Shown here piece by piece: positions 51,920 to 60,580 of a DNA stretch of 64,000 nucleotides. The first letter of the stretch is position 1, and every line of letters begins with the position of its first letter. Location: contig NZ_LZIR01000123.1 of assembly GCF_001667035.1 (NCBI RefSeq), forward strand, positions 106,898-170,897, in the 5' to 3' direction. The translations under genes and the position numbers were made by a program. Under the pieces are notes generated by a model. That model was not told the origin of the DNA. It saw nothing but the letters and a program-made list of their open reading frames with translations, and searched no databases. Source of the stretch: Mycobacterium sp. 852002-51057_SCH5723018 (GTDB taxonomy: Bacteria; Actinomycetota; Actinomycetes; Mycobacteriales; Mycobacteriaceae).

Positions 51920-52391
51920 GTTCCGCCTTGGCCTTCACGGGGCAGGCTGGCGCACATTGCTGTTGGGCGGCGTAGAGAATCATCCCGGCGGTCAGGAACG
52001 CGGGCTTGGCCTGGTCGGCGGTGTCGATGGGCAGGTTGGCGGCGCGACGCAGCACCATCAGGGCGAGCGCGGTGTAGGTCGCGTACGGAATGATCAACAG
52101 GTTGACGTGAGCATCCTGACCGCTGACGGTCATCACGTGCTGGCGCTTGCCCTCCCAGCCCGGCCAGTTGTACTCGGGCGGTCGTTGTAGCGGCGGCCAG
52201 TTGACGTTGATCGACGTGACGTCGCCGACCAAAGGCGTAAGCACGGCGATCACGGCGGGCAGTTCGTTGGTGATGCGGTCGGCGCGCGGCCACCAGGCAC
52301 CGTCGATGTCGTGGCCCAGCTCTGGAGCAACGGAGAGCCGGATGGGATCGACCCGGCGTCTGCCCGCTCGTGGGTAGGTCATCGGCGGCAT
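51897..52391 (-). CDS. DUF5994 family protein
   Basis: 164 residues. RLSVAPELGHDIDGAWWPRA then LPAVIAVLTPLVGDVTSINVNW is the conserved start of DUF5994 proteins, common and uncharacterised in mycobacteria. The C-terminus (TADQAKPAFLTAGMILYAAQQQ) is a helix. Start at MPPMTYPRAG or four residues later. Its 3' end overlaps the amidase gene by 23 bases, an unusually long convergent overlap. Confidence 0.7.
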   Translation of the reverse strand: MPPMTYPRAGRRRVDPIRLSVAPELGHDIDGAWWPRADRITNELPAVIAVLTPLVGDVTSINVNWPPLQRPPEYNWPGWEGKRQHVMTVSGQDAHVNLLIIPYATYTALALMVLRRAANLPIDTADQAKPAFLTAGMILYAAQQQCAPACPVKAKAELSGQSSM

Positions 52392-52605
52392 TGCGGTTGG
52401 CGGGCTGCGCGGGTCACGGGTGTTCCTTCACGGTCGAGGTCGACCGCCCCGCAAGCGCGGGACGACGGAGGAATCACATTGCCCGTGGGTGTCATCCGCT
52501 CGGATTGCGACGGACCACCGCTGACAACGAAAAAGCTCAGCTTTAACTTTACGCTGATAAGCCCGTCGCTCGTCGGATGGGTGGTAATCCGCAGCGACAC
52601 GCGCC

Positions 52606-52929
52606 CTAGAACAATTGGCCGATCATGGTCGCGACGATGAGCACCAGCACGGCGATCCCGAGGAGGTACACCTGGCGCCGGGGCGTGATCCGCGCCGGAA
52701 CGGGGTCCTGCTGCAGGGTGCGCTGGCGCTGCACAGCGATCAGGTAGGTACCCAATGCCACGGCGGCGGCCAGAAAGGCGGGGACCACCTCCGTCACCCG
52801 GAGGGGGCCATGCAGGTTCCTGATCGTCAGCAGCGCGCCGTTGGCCAGGAACGCGAAGGAGGTTCGCGTCCAGGCCAGCGCCGTCCGGTCCGCCGGGTCG
52901 TGCGCCCGCCGATCGGCTGGCTCGCTCAC
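52606..52929 (-). CDS. DUF202 membrane protein
   Basis: 107 residues from GTG (VSEPADRRAHDPADRTALAWTR), which overlaps the stop of the preceding gene (GTGA). RTALAWTRTSFAFLANGALL is the DUF202 signature. Three membrane helices follow. Length and pairing match the Rv2272/Rv2273 pair. Role unknown. Confidence 0.8.
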   Translation of the reverse strand: MSEPADRRAHDPADRTALAWTRTSFAFLANGALLTIRNLHGPLRVTEVVPAFLAAAVALGTYLIAVQRQRTLQQDPVPARITPRRQVYLLGIAVLVLIVATMIGQLF

Positions 52930-53297
52930 CCCAGGACCGCCTTGGCGATCACCAAGCCGAGGGCGACCAGCCCCACCACGCTGAGACCCACCGCGAGGTA
53001 GGCCGGCGTGGGGTGGCGGGGCAGCGGCTCGCCGCGCCGCATGGCGTGGTCGGCCTGCCGCCATCGCAGCAGGCCCATCGCGCTGGTGAGGATGGCCAGC
53101 ACCGCCAGACCCGCGCCCAGCACGCGGCGCGCACCCGGGACGGTCAGCTCCGGGACCAGCTGCACCAGCGCGACCGCCGCGGCGAGCAGCCCCAGCGCGG
53201 TGCGCTGCCAGGCCAGGAAGGTCCGCTCGTTGGCCAGGGTGAAGCGGTAGTCGGGCTCGCGCTCTTCGGGCCCGGTCTCGCCGTTTTCGGCCACCAA
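52926..53297 (-). CDS. DUF202 (YidH-like) membrane protein
   Basis: 123 residues. RFTLANERTFLAWQRTALGLLAAAVAL is the N-terminal DUF202 signature (NERTFLAWxRT), followed by two more helices (RVLGAGLAVLAILTSAMGLL and AYLAVGLSVVGLVALGLVI). It is translationally coupled to the second DUF202 protein; the two probably form one membrane complex. Function unknown. Confidence 0.82.
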   Translation of the reverse strand: MVAENGETGPEEREPDYRFTLANERTFLAWQRTALGLLAAAVALVQLVPELTVPGARRVLGAGLAVLAILTSAMGLLRWRQADHAMRRGEPLPRHPTPAYLAVGLSVVGLVALGLVIAKAVLG

Positions 53298-53367
53298 CTA
53301 CCTCGCAGGGTCAAGCGTTTCGACGCCGCTGATCTTAACCAGCCGCGCGGCCCGGCATGATGGGGCT

Positions 53368-54063
53368 GTGGTCAAGGCGTTGTTGTTCGATGTGCAGGGC
53401 ACGGCGACGGATTTCCATTCGACGGTGTGCGACGAGGCGCGGCGGATCAGCGCCGGCCGGCATCCCGACGCGGACTGGGCGTCGCTGGTGCGGCGTTGGC
53501 GGACAAGCTATTTCACTGCGTTGGAGACCGCGCAGGGGGATGGTTGGGTGTCGGTGCACTCGGTGTATCGCCGCGCGCTGGATACCGTTTTGGAGGACTG
53601 CGGCATCACCGGATTCTCGGACGCCGAACGTGAGGAGCTCGCGCTGGCCTGGCAGCGGCTTCGTCCGTGGCCTGACGTGGTGCCCGGCCTGACCCGGCTG
53701 AAGAGCGCATACACGCTGGCCACGCTGTCGAACGCCGACGTGTCAGCGGTGGTCAACATCTCCAAGCGCGCGGGCCTGCCCTGGGACGCGATCTTCGCCG
53801 CCGAGATGGCCGGGGTGTTCAAGCCCGAGCCGGCGATCTATCGCCTGGCCGCTCGATACCTCGGCCTGGGACCCGCCGACATCATGATGGTGGCCAGCCA
53901 CAAGTACGACATCCGCGCGGCGGGCCGGCTGGGTTTTGCGACCGCCTTCGTGGCGCGGCCGCTGGAATTCGGTGTCGACGGCGACGCGGACGTGGCCTAC
54001 TCCGACGAGTTCGACATCAACGCGGCGGACTTCCTGGACCTGGCCTCGCAGCTGGGCCGCTAG
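53368..54063 (+). CDS. HAD-superfamily hydrolase, haloacid dehalogenase type II
   Basis: 231 residues from GTG. The nucleophile Asp is D8 in LLFDVQGT. ATLSNADVSAVVN holds the motif II Ser/Asn, FKPEPAIY the motif III Lys, and MMVASHKYDIRAAGRLGF the motif IV Asp. ALARPLEFG-like end (VARPLEFG) is typical of L-2-haloacid dehalogenase-like proteins. Actual substrate unknown. It converges with the next gene with a 4-base overlap. Confidence 0.82.
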   Translation: MVKALLFDVQGTATDFHSTVCDEARRISAGRHPDADWASLVRRWRTSYFTALETAQGDGWVSVHSVYRRALDTVLEDCGITGFSDAEREELALAWQRLRPWPDVVPGLTRLKSAYTLATLSNADVSAVVNISKRAGLPWDAIFAAEMAGVFKPEPAIYRLAARYLGLGPADIMMVASHKYDIRAAGRLGFATAFVARPLEFGVDGDADVAYSDEFDINAADFLDLASQLGR

Positions 54064-54509
54064 CGGTGCGCCGAGCCGGTCAGCGGCTGACCGTTGGCGC
54101 CCTGCAGCAGGCAGATGACGGTGCTCGGCGTGGGCGTGGCCCCGGTGCGGTCCTGGTTCGAGTCGATGAGATACGTGATCGAAAACGGGCCGGCGCCAGC
54201 GGGTTGGCCGGTGTACGGGCCGAGCCCGGCGCTGCAGCTTTGGTTGGCGACGTTCGCGATGGCGGCGTTGACGGCCACCGGGGCGCGAAGGTAGACCTCG
54301 GCCAAATGCGCTGCGGCGCAATCGACGACGGTGACCGTCACCCGGCTCAGGTCGGCGGGTGGGAGGTCGGCCACGCACTGGCCGACCTGCAGGTCGATCC
54401 ACTTGACGGTCTGCGGGCCCGACGGGGCGGGGGCGGCGGTCGCGGTGGCGGTGGAGGCGCCAAGCATTGCGGTGGCCGCCAGGCCACACAGAAGGCTTCG
54501 GACCCGCAT
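54060..54509 (-). CDS. secreted septum-formation-like protein
   Basis: 149 residues with signal peptide (LLCGLAATAMLGASTATATAA). The mature part (DLQVGQCVADLPPADLSRVTVTVVDCAAAHLAEVYL) has the VGxCV ... VVDC ... H-x-x-E pattern of the Septum_form/DUF4190-linked domain found in actinobacterial secreted proteins. Four cysteines could make two disulfides. Function unproven. Confidence 0.68.
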   Translation of the reverse strand: MRVRSLLCGLAATAMLGASTATATAAPAPSGPQTVKWIDLQVGQCVADLPPADLSRVTVTVVDCAAAHLAEVYLRAPVAVNAAIANVANQSCSAGLGPYTGQPAGAGPFSITYLIDSNQDRTGATPTPSTVICLLQGANGQPLTGSAHR

Positions 54510-54543
54510 CGCGGCCTCCTCTCGGAGCGGTTAGCGCTGCAGT

Positions 54544-55083
54544 TTACGCGGAAGTCAGTGCCGGGTCAGGCTTTTCCGACGACATCGACAGGAAGCCGCG
54601 CACGCAGCGCGCGGCCAGCCACCAGTTCGCGGGCCTCTTCATGTCGAGCCCGCCCAGCAGTTGTTTGATCATGGTCAGTGTGTCGAAGTAGATGCGTTCG
54701 CAGACAAGGGCTTCCGACTCGTCGAACACGAAGTAGGCGGTCATGCGGACCCGGAAGCGGCTGCCGGTGGGCGGAACCTTGCCCAGGTAGCCGCGGTGGG
54801 TGCCCATCAGCCAGAACTCGACGATCACCGCGTCGGCGCTGTGCCGCAGCGCGATGATCTCGTGGTCCTGATCGGGAAACGCGGTCCGGGTGTAGACGTA
54901 ATAGCCGCGCACCGCCTCGTCGCCGTCGTGGACGACCATCTGCGGGATCAGCTCGTAGCGCGGATGTGGGAAGGTCGCCAACACGTCGTCCCAGGCCTGG
55001 CGGACCTCGTCGTGGAAGTGATCGAGCACAAGCTTTTCGCGGGCGGCGAGCACCTCGGGGGCGGGAAACGCGGGAATGGTCAC
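54544..55083 (-). CDS. SnoaL/NTF2-like protein
   Basis: 179 residues from GTG (VTIPAFPAPEVLAAREKLVLD). The longer in-frame extension is antisense to the P450 and is dropped. A helix-rich start is followed by beta strands (ELIPQMVVHDGDEAVRGYYVY, VIVEFWLMGTHRG, RFRVRMTAYFVFDE, CERIYFD) as in the SnoaL/NTF2 cone fold. Such proteins act as isomerases, hydratases or unknown binders. It follows cyp124 on the same strand by 28 bases, so the two are likely co-transcribed. Confidence 0.68.
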   Translation of the reverse strand: MTIPAFPAPEVLAAREKLVLDHFHDEVRQAWDDVLATFPHPRYELIPQMVVHDGDEAVRGYYVYTRTAFPDQDHEIIALRHSADAVIVEFWLMGTHRGYLGKVPPTGSRFRVRMTAYFVFDESEALVCERIYFDTLTMIKQLLGGLDMKRPANWWLAARCVRGFLSMSSEKPDPALTSA

Positions 55084-55111
55084 GGAGTCAGCGTATGGTC
55101 CGGCGAGCAGA

Positions 55112-56407
55112 CTAACGCGGGGGAGTCCAGGCGACCGGCAACCTCTTGATCCCGTGGATGAACTGCGATAGCAGCCGCGAGGGTTCCTCCACGGCGACGA
55201 TGTCCGGTATCTCGCGGCGCAATTCGTCGAACACCACCCGAATCTCGCGGCGAGCCAGATTGGCGCCCAGGCAGAAATGCGCGCCCCCGCCGCCGAAGCC
55301 CAGATGCGGATTCGGGTTGCGGGCCAGGTCAAAAGCCCACGGATTGGCGAACTTTGACTCGTCGCGGTTGGCCGAGTTGTACCACAGCGCGACCTTGTCC
55401 CCGGCCGTCATCCGAACGCCGCTCAGCTCGACGTCGCGGGTCAGCGTGCGGCGCATGTAGGTCACCGGCGAGGCCCACCGCACGATCTCCTCGACCGCGT
55501 TCGGAGCGAGCCCGTCGTAGTCGGCCCACCACTTCTCCCGCTCGGCGGGGTAGCGCGACAGCGCCAGCACCCCATGGCTGATCGCGTTGCGCGTCGTCTC
55601 GTTGCCGGCCACCACCAACAGGATGAAAAACGACGCGATCTCCGACGACGACAGCCGGTCGCCGTCGACCTCGGCCTCCACCAGCGCCGTCGTCAGGTCG
55701 TCGTGGTGGTTGACGCGGCGGTCCTCGGCCAGCGCGGTGGCGTAGGCGCCGATGTCCATCGAAATCTGAAGGAACTCTTCGAAATCCGTCGTCAGGTCGG
55801 GGTCGCCGAAACCAAGGATCACGTTGGTCCAGTGGAAAATCCGCTGATGGTCCTCCTCGGGGATGCCCATCATGTCGCAGATGATCTGCAGCGGCAGCGG
55901 CCCGGCGAGCTCGCTGACCAGGTCCGCGGAGCCGTCGGGATGATTGGCGATCAACCCCGCGACCAGCCGATGCGCCCGCTCGCGCACCGACGCCTCGATG
56001 CGCGCCACCACCTTGGGGGTGAACGCACGGCTGACGATGGAGCGCAGCCGCTGGTGCCGCGGATCGTCGAGCACGATCATCGAGCCGAAGTATTCGGCTA
56101 TCTCCGGCGCATTGTCGTTGATGGTGATGTTGGGGCTGGAGCTGAAGATGTCGGGGTGGCGGCTGGCGAAGTGAACGTCGTCGAGCTTGGTCAGCGCCCA
56201 ATACCCGTTGCCGGGCTCGAACCCTTCCATCCTGATGGCGGGCCAGAACGAGATCGGTGCCTCGCGGCGCAGGGTTGCGAATGTCCCGTCGCGGACGTCG
56301 TCGTCAAGCGCCCAGAAGTCGAGCGACTCGAGATGGATGTCGGCAAGCGGAATCTCGGGCGGCGGCGCGCCGTTGACTCGGGGCGCGATCCCGGTCTGCA
56401 GTGGCAT
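55112..56407 (-). CDS. cyp124: cytochrome P450 CYP124, methyl-branched lipid omega-hydroxylase
   Basis: 431 residues from MPLQTGIAPRVNGAPPPEIP. The sequence closely resembles M. tuberculosis CYP124 as I remember it (for example LESLDFWALDDDVRDGTFAT and FGSMIVLDDPRHQRLRSIVS). I-helix VVAGNETTRNAISHG, heme loop FGGGGAHFCLGANLARRE with the Cys ligand. CYP124 is known to hydroxylate methyl-branched lipids and cholesterol-side-chain carbons at the omega position. A MmpS-like gene sits 11 bases upstream. Confidence 0.9.
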   Translation of the reverse strand: MPLQTGIAPRVNGAPPPEIPLADIHLESLDFWALDDDVRDGTFATLRREAPISFWPAIRMEGFEPGNGYWALTKLDDVHFASRHPDIFSSSPNITINDNAPEIAEYFGSMIVLDDPRHQRLRSIVSRAFTPKVVARIEASVRERAHRLVAGLIANHPDGSADLVSELAGPLPLQIICDMMGIPEEDHQRIFHWTNVILGFGDPDLTTDFEEFLQISMDIGAYATALAEDRRVNHHDDLTTALVEAEVDGDRLSSSEIASFFILLVVAGNETTRNAISHGVLALSRYPAEREKWWADYDGLAPNAVEEIVRWASPVTYMRRTLTRDVELSGVRMTAGDKVALWYNSANRDESKFANPWAFDLARNPNPHLGFGGGGAHFCLGANLARREIRVVFDELRREIPDIVAVEEPSRLLSQFIHGIKRLPVAWTPPR

Positions 56408-56418
56408 TCGGTCCGCTC

Positions 56419-56775
56419 TCAGTGCGAACACATGGTTCGGGCGGGCGTACCCGTCGTCGCGGTCGCATTGCTGACGACGTTGCCGTCGAGCAGGATCTTG
56501 CAGGTGATCGGTCCGGCACCCTGCGCGCTGAGGACGAACGCCTGCCCGCCGAACGAGGTGAACTCCGTCGACCACGGCAGCGGCGCATTCACCGCGCGCT
56601 GCTGACCGTTGTCACCTTGATACGAGATGTATTCGGCGACGGCGGGGCCGCTCACCTCGTAGCGGACCTGTGGGAACTGGGGCAGGGCGTTCGCCACGCC
56701 GGATGCGTTCGCGAAGCCGATGCCGATCGCGAACAGGATTGCGGGTCCGCGCAGATGACTGGTCATGTTTCTCAT
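56419..56775 (-). CDS. MmpS-like secreted protein
   Basis: 118 residues. Signal-like N-terminus (GPAILFAIGIGFANASGVANA) then a compact beta domain: VRYEVSGPAVAEYISYQG, LPWSTEFTS, AFVLSAQGAGPITCKILLDG and TMC near the end, with two cysteines. This is the outer domain of MmpS proteins, partners of MmpL lipid exporters, but with no MmpL gene nearby. It is 11 bases upstream of cyp124, so they are co-transcribed. It may pass lipid to or from the P450 pathway. Confidence 0.75.
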   Translation of the reverse strand: MRNMTSHLRGPAILFAIGIGFANASGVANALPQFPQVRYEVSGPAVAEYISYQGDNGQQRAVNAPLPWSTEFTSFGGQAFVLSAQGAGPITCKILLDGNVVSNATATTGTPARTMCSH

Positions 56776-56860
56776 CGTGTACCACGCAAGACGCCAGGTC
56801 TAGATGCCGCCCCAGCCCGCGCTTATGGTGAACCGGGGGCTGACGATTGGGAAGGTGAGC

Positions 56861-57946
56861 ATGTCGGAACACGGCTCAAAGCGTGTGGTGGTCTGGGGCA
56901 CCGGCTTCGTCGGCAAGATGGTGATCGCCGAGATCGTCAAGCATCCCCTGTTCGAATTGGTCGGCGTCGGCGTCAGCAGCCCCAACAAGGTCGGCCGCGA
57001 CGTCGGCGATATCTGCGGGCTGCCCGAACCGGTCGGCATCACCGCCACCGACGACGTCGACGCCTTGATCGCGCTCAAACCCGACGCGTTGGTGCACTAC
57101 GGCCCGACGGCGATGCACGCCAAGGACAACATCGCGCTGATCACCCGGTTCCTGCGGGCCGGCATCGACGTGTGCTCGACGGCGATGACGCCGTGGGTGT
57201 GGCCGACCATGCACCTGAACCCGCCGACCTGGATCGCGCCGATCACCGAGGCCTGCGAGCTGGGGGAGTCGTCGTGCTTCACCACCGGCATCGACCCCGG
57301 GTTCGCCAACGACCTGTTTCCGATGACGCTGATGGGCCTGTGCTCGGAGGTGCGCCGGGTGCGGGCGTCCGAGCTGCTCGACTACACCAACTACGAGGGC
57401 GACTACGAGGTCGAGATGGGCATCGGGCGCGAGCCCGAATACGGCGCGCTGCTGGAAGACTCCAACATGTTGATCTTCGCGTGGGGCGCCACCGTCCCGA
57501 TGATCGCCCACGCCGCCGGCATCATGCTCGACGAGATCACCACCACCTGGGACAAGTGGGTGACCCCGACGGAGCGCACCACCGCCAAGGGCGTCATCAA
57601 GCCCGGACACGTCGCCGCCGTCCGCTTCACCATCAACGGGATCTACCAGGGCGAGACCCGCATCCAGCTCGAACACGTCAACCGCATCGGGCTCGACGCC
57701 GCACCCGACTGGCCGTCGGGCCACGACAACGACGTCTACCGGGTCGAGATCGAGGGCACGCCGAGCATCTTCCAGGAAACGGCGTTCCGGTTCACCGACG
57801 GCTCGGGCCGCGACGCCGCGACGGCCGGGTGCCTGGCCACCGGGATGCGGGCGCTCAACGCCGTGCCGGCGGTCAACGACCTGCGGCCGGGCTGGGTGAC
57901 GCCGCTGGACCTGCCGCTGATCGCCGGGGCCGGCAACATCCGCTGA
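56861..57946 (+). CDS. NAD(P)H-dependent dehydrogenase, dihydrodipicolinate-reductase-like
   Basis: 361 residues from MSEHGSKRVVVWGTG, with GGGAAGG just upstream. The N-terminal Rossmann fold shows VVVWGTGFVGKMVIAEIV and DALVHYGPTAMH. The C-terminal half (TTGIDPGFANDLFPM, LDYTNYEGDYEVEMGIG) fits the family related to dihydrodipicolinate reductase and 2,4-diaminopentanoate dehydrogenase, found in many copies in mycobacteria. Substrate not known. Longer upstream starts lack a good ribosome site. Confidence 0.75.
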   Translation: MSEHGSKRVVVWGTGFVGKMVIAEIVKHPLFELVGVGVSSPNKVGRDVGDICGLPEPVGITATDDVDALIALKPDALVHYGPTAMHAKDNIALITRFLRAGIDVCSTAMTPWVWPTMHLNPPTWIAPITEACELGESSCFTTGIDPGFANDLFPMTLMGLCSEVRRVRASELLDYTNYEGDYEVEMGIGREPEYGALLEDSNMLIFAWGATVPMIAHAAGIMLDEITTTWDKWVTPTERTTAKGVIKPGHVAAVRFTINGIYQGETRIQLEHVNRIGLDAAPDWPSGHDNDVYRVEIEGTPSIFQETAFRFTDGSGRDAATAGCLATGMRALNAVPAVNDLRPGWVTPLDLPLIAGAGNIR

Positions 57947-58123
57947 CCCGGTCGCATAGCCGCGGCCACGTCGTCGCACAGCTCACGCATAGCCGATGCT
58001 TTGAAAGGCTATAGGTATTGGCTGCAGAATTACGGTCGGACGGGACGTGGTGATCGCAAGCGCAGCGGAGGCGGCGCGGCGGGTCGCCACCGAATGTGCC
58101 GCTGATGAATATGGGGATGACGA

Positions 58124-59863
58124 ATGGCCGACGAAGTTAGGCCCGCGCTGGGCTTGTCGATTGGAGCCACCAACCTGGCGGCCGTGACCGCAAACCTGTC
58201 GATCACCCGCAAGCCGGTCCTGACGCTGTATCGGCAACGCCCGCCCGAGGTCGGCGTGCCCTCGGAAAATCCCAGGCTCGACGAGCCAGGCGTGGTGATC
58301 ACCGACTTCGTCGATCGGGTCGGCGATCCGGTCGGCATCGTGGCGGCCGACGGCTCGGTGCACCGCAGCGAGGCGCTGGTCGCCGATGCGTTGCGCGCCC
58401 TGGCCTACGCCGCCACCGGCGGGCGGCCGCTGCCGGAAAGCGTCGCCGTCACCTTCCCCGCGCACTGGCAGGCCAAGTCGGCGGACGCCGTGGGCGCCGC
58501 GCTGGGCCGGGTGGCCGAATGGTCGAGCAGCGCCCGGCCGCCGCTGCTGGTCCCCGATGCCGCGGCGGCGCTGTTCGCCGCGCGAACCAACCCGGGCATC
58601 CCCGCCCGCGGCACCGTCGCCGTGTGCGACTTCGGCGGCAGCGGCACCAGCATCACGCTGATGGACGCCGCCGGAGACTACGAACCCGTCGCGCCGACCG
58701 TGCGGCATCACGACTTCTCCGGCGACATGATCGACCAGGCGCTGTTGACCGCCGTCATGGCCAACGCGCCGCGCGCCGGTTCGTTCGACACCTCGGCGAT
58801 CGGCGCGCTGAGCCGGCTGCGGGCCGCATGCCGAACCGCCAAGGAGCAGCTCTCGTCGAACACGGTGACCACCCTCGGCGACGACATCCGGCTCACCCGC
58901 AATGAACTCGACGACGCGATCCGCGAGTCGCTGAACAACTTCGTGCGGGTGTTGGATGAGACGTTGCTGCGCAACGGGATTCGCGATCTCGTCGCCGTGG
59001 TTTCGGTGGGTGGCGGGGCGAACATCCCGGCGGTCACCACCATGCTGTCGGGACATCTTCGGGTCCCGGTGGTCACGTCGCCGCGTCCGCAATTGACCGC
59101 CGCCATCGGCGGCGCCTTGCGGGCGGCGCGCCCCGAGGACAACAGCGCGACGACATTGGCGCCGGCCGCCCCGGTGCCGGTACTGGCGACGGCGGCCGGG
59201 CCGCTGGTGCAGGCGGCGCAGCCTTGGCCGGGGTCCACCGCGACGGCCCAAGCGCCGGCGCCGAGCATGATGCCCGCATTGGCCTGGGCGGAGGCCGGGG
59301 ACTCGCGTGTCATGCCCGCCGCCGACGGTTCCGGCTACACGTCGGCCCGCCCGGCGCTGAAGTTCGACGAACCCGAACGCCCGCTTCCGGAGCCCAAGAA
59401 GCCCGTCATCCCCTGGTACCGGCTGCCGGGAGTGGTGATCATCAGCACCCTGGTGGCGCTCACGCTGGTGGGAACCGCGCTGGCGATCGCGTTGGGCGGC
59501 GTCGACAAGCCGGCAAGCACGCCGCCGGCGACGAGCACCCCGGCTTCCCCGGCGCCGTCCGCCTCCCCGACGCAACCGCCCCCTCCGTCGCCTAGCGACA
59601 CCAATCCGCCGGCCACCACCGATACCCCGACGACGGCCGTCCCTCCGGCCGCCCCGCAGGGCCCGGTGAATGACGCCCCGCCACCGGCAGCGCCGGCAGC
59701 CCCGGCGGCACCAGCGCCGCTGCCCGCCCCGGCCGTTCCCGCGCCTCCGCCGATTCCGCGCATCCCGGCGATTCCGCCCATCCCGGCGATTCCGGGAATC
59801 AGCGTGCCGATCCCCGGCGTGGGCTGCGTGCCGGTCATATGCGCGATAGCACAGCGCCAGTGA
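58124..59863 (+). CDS. Hsp70-fold membrane protein with proline-rich tail (Rv2264c type)
   Basis: 579 residues. The first ~330 are an actin/Hsp70-like ATPase: ALGLSIGATNLAAV (phosphate 1), VAVCDFGGSGTSITLMD (phosphate 2), VVSVGGGANIPAVTTML (adenosine), and RLRAACRTAKEQLSS. There is no peptide-binding domain. A linker leads to one membrane helix (GVVIISTLVALTLVGTALAIALGG) and a ~110-residue outer tail rich in Pro/Ala/Thr. The length and layout match Rv2264c. It may be an envelope sensor. Confidence 0.78.
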   Translation: MADEVRPALGLSIGATNLAAVTANLSITRKPVLTLYRQRPPEVGVPSENPRLDEPGVVITDFVDRVGDPVGIVAADGSVHRSEALVADALRALAYAATGGRPLPESVAVTFPAHWQAKSADAVGAALGRVAEWSSSARPPLLVPDAAAALFAARTNPGIPARGTVAVCDFGGSGTSITLMDAAGDYEPVAPTVRHHDFSGDMIDQALLTAVMANAPRAGSFDTSAIGALSRLRAACRTAKEQLSSNTVTTLGDDIRLTRNELDDAIRESLNNFVRVLDETLLRNGIRDLVAVVSVGGGANIPAVTTMLSGHLRVPVVTSPRPQLTAAIGGALRAARPEDNSATTLAPAAPVPVLATAAGPLVQAAQPWPGSTATAQAPAPSMMPALAWAEAGDSRVMPAADGSGYTSARPALKFDEPERPLPEPKKPVIPWYRLPGVVIISTLVALTLVGTALAIALGGVDKPASTPPATSTPASPAPSASPTQPPPPSPSDTNPPATTDTPTTAVPPAAPQGPVNDAPPPAAPAAPAAPAPLPAPAVPAPPPIPRIPAIPPIPAIPGISVPIPGVGCVPVICAIAQRQ

Positions 59864-59869
59864 ACCGAA

Positions 59870-60508
59870 TTAGCCTCCGGACTTGGACTTTTCCTTCTCG
59901 CCCTTGTTCTCTTCGGCCGACGCCTTTTTCAACTCCTCGTTGAGGGCCTTGTCCTTCTCGATTTGTTCCTTGCGGGCTTCTTCGTCTCGGCCCTCGTCTT
60001 GGGCTTCGTCTCGGCCCTCGCCTTGGGCCTTCTCGCCGCCCTTGTCTTGGGCTTGGGCCTTCTCGTCGCTCTTGTTTTCGGCTTGGGCTTTTTCGTCGCT
60101 CTTGTCTTCGGATTGGGCCTTCTCGTCACCGTTGTTTTCGGAGTCGGCCTCGTCGGGGTCCACGTGTCGGGGGTTGCCCTCGTCGTCGAGCCAGTCGTTG
60201 ACCGCGGTGCCAGAAACCATGCCGCCGGACCCGGGCAGCACCAAGGTGGGTCGGTCTTCGTAGGCCGTCATCATTTCGGCGGCCTTCTTCTTGTCGTCCT
60301 CGTCCGGCTCCGGCTTCTCGGTCAGGGGGCGCTTGTCCTCGTCCTCGTCCTGGTCTTTGGCCTGCCGGTCGTCGTCCTGGTCCTGGTCTTTGGCCTGCCG
60401 GTCGTCGTCCTGGTCCTGGTCTTTGGCCTGTCGGTCGTCGTCCTGGTCCGGGTCCTTCGCCTGCCGATGGTCGTCCTGACCAGCCGCCTTGTCGTCCTGC
60501 ACGCTCAT
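59870..60508 (-). CDS. acidic repeat-rich disordered protein
   Basis: 212 residues. Near the N-terminus an 11-residue unit (DRQAKDQDQDD) is repeated about four times, and the DNA repeats in 33-base units near 60350-60470. The C-terminal half repeats units like SDEKAQAE and GRDEAQDE. Between them lies a short non-repetitive part (DRPTLVLPGSGGMVSGTAVN). It is almost all Asp/Glu/Lys/Gln and surely disordered. The family is not recognised; copy number of repeats may vary between strains. Confidence 0.6.
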   Translation of the reverse strand: MSVQDDKAAGQDDHRQAKDPDQDDDRQAKDQDQDDDRQAKDQDQDDDRQAKDQDEDEDKRPLTEKPEPDEDDKKKAAEMMTAYEDRPTLVLPGSGGMVSGTAVNDWLDDEGNPRHVDPDEADSENNGDEKAQSEDKSDEKAQAENKSDEKAQAQDKGGEKAQGEGRDEAQDEGRDEEARKEQIEKDKALNEELKKASAEENKGEKEKSKSGG

Positions 60509-60580
60509 GCACCTACCCCCTTGGAGTCGCAGTTCCGACCATCACCGGGGGTTACCCGCTGTTGTGATGTGTCGAAACTC

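Noticed and set aside
56876..57979. A 367-residue minus-strand frame opposite the dehydrogenase gene
   Set aside because: It is an antisense shadow: low complexity, rich in His/Arg/Asp, with no motif. The plus strand there has a clear Rossmann protein.
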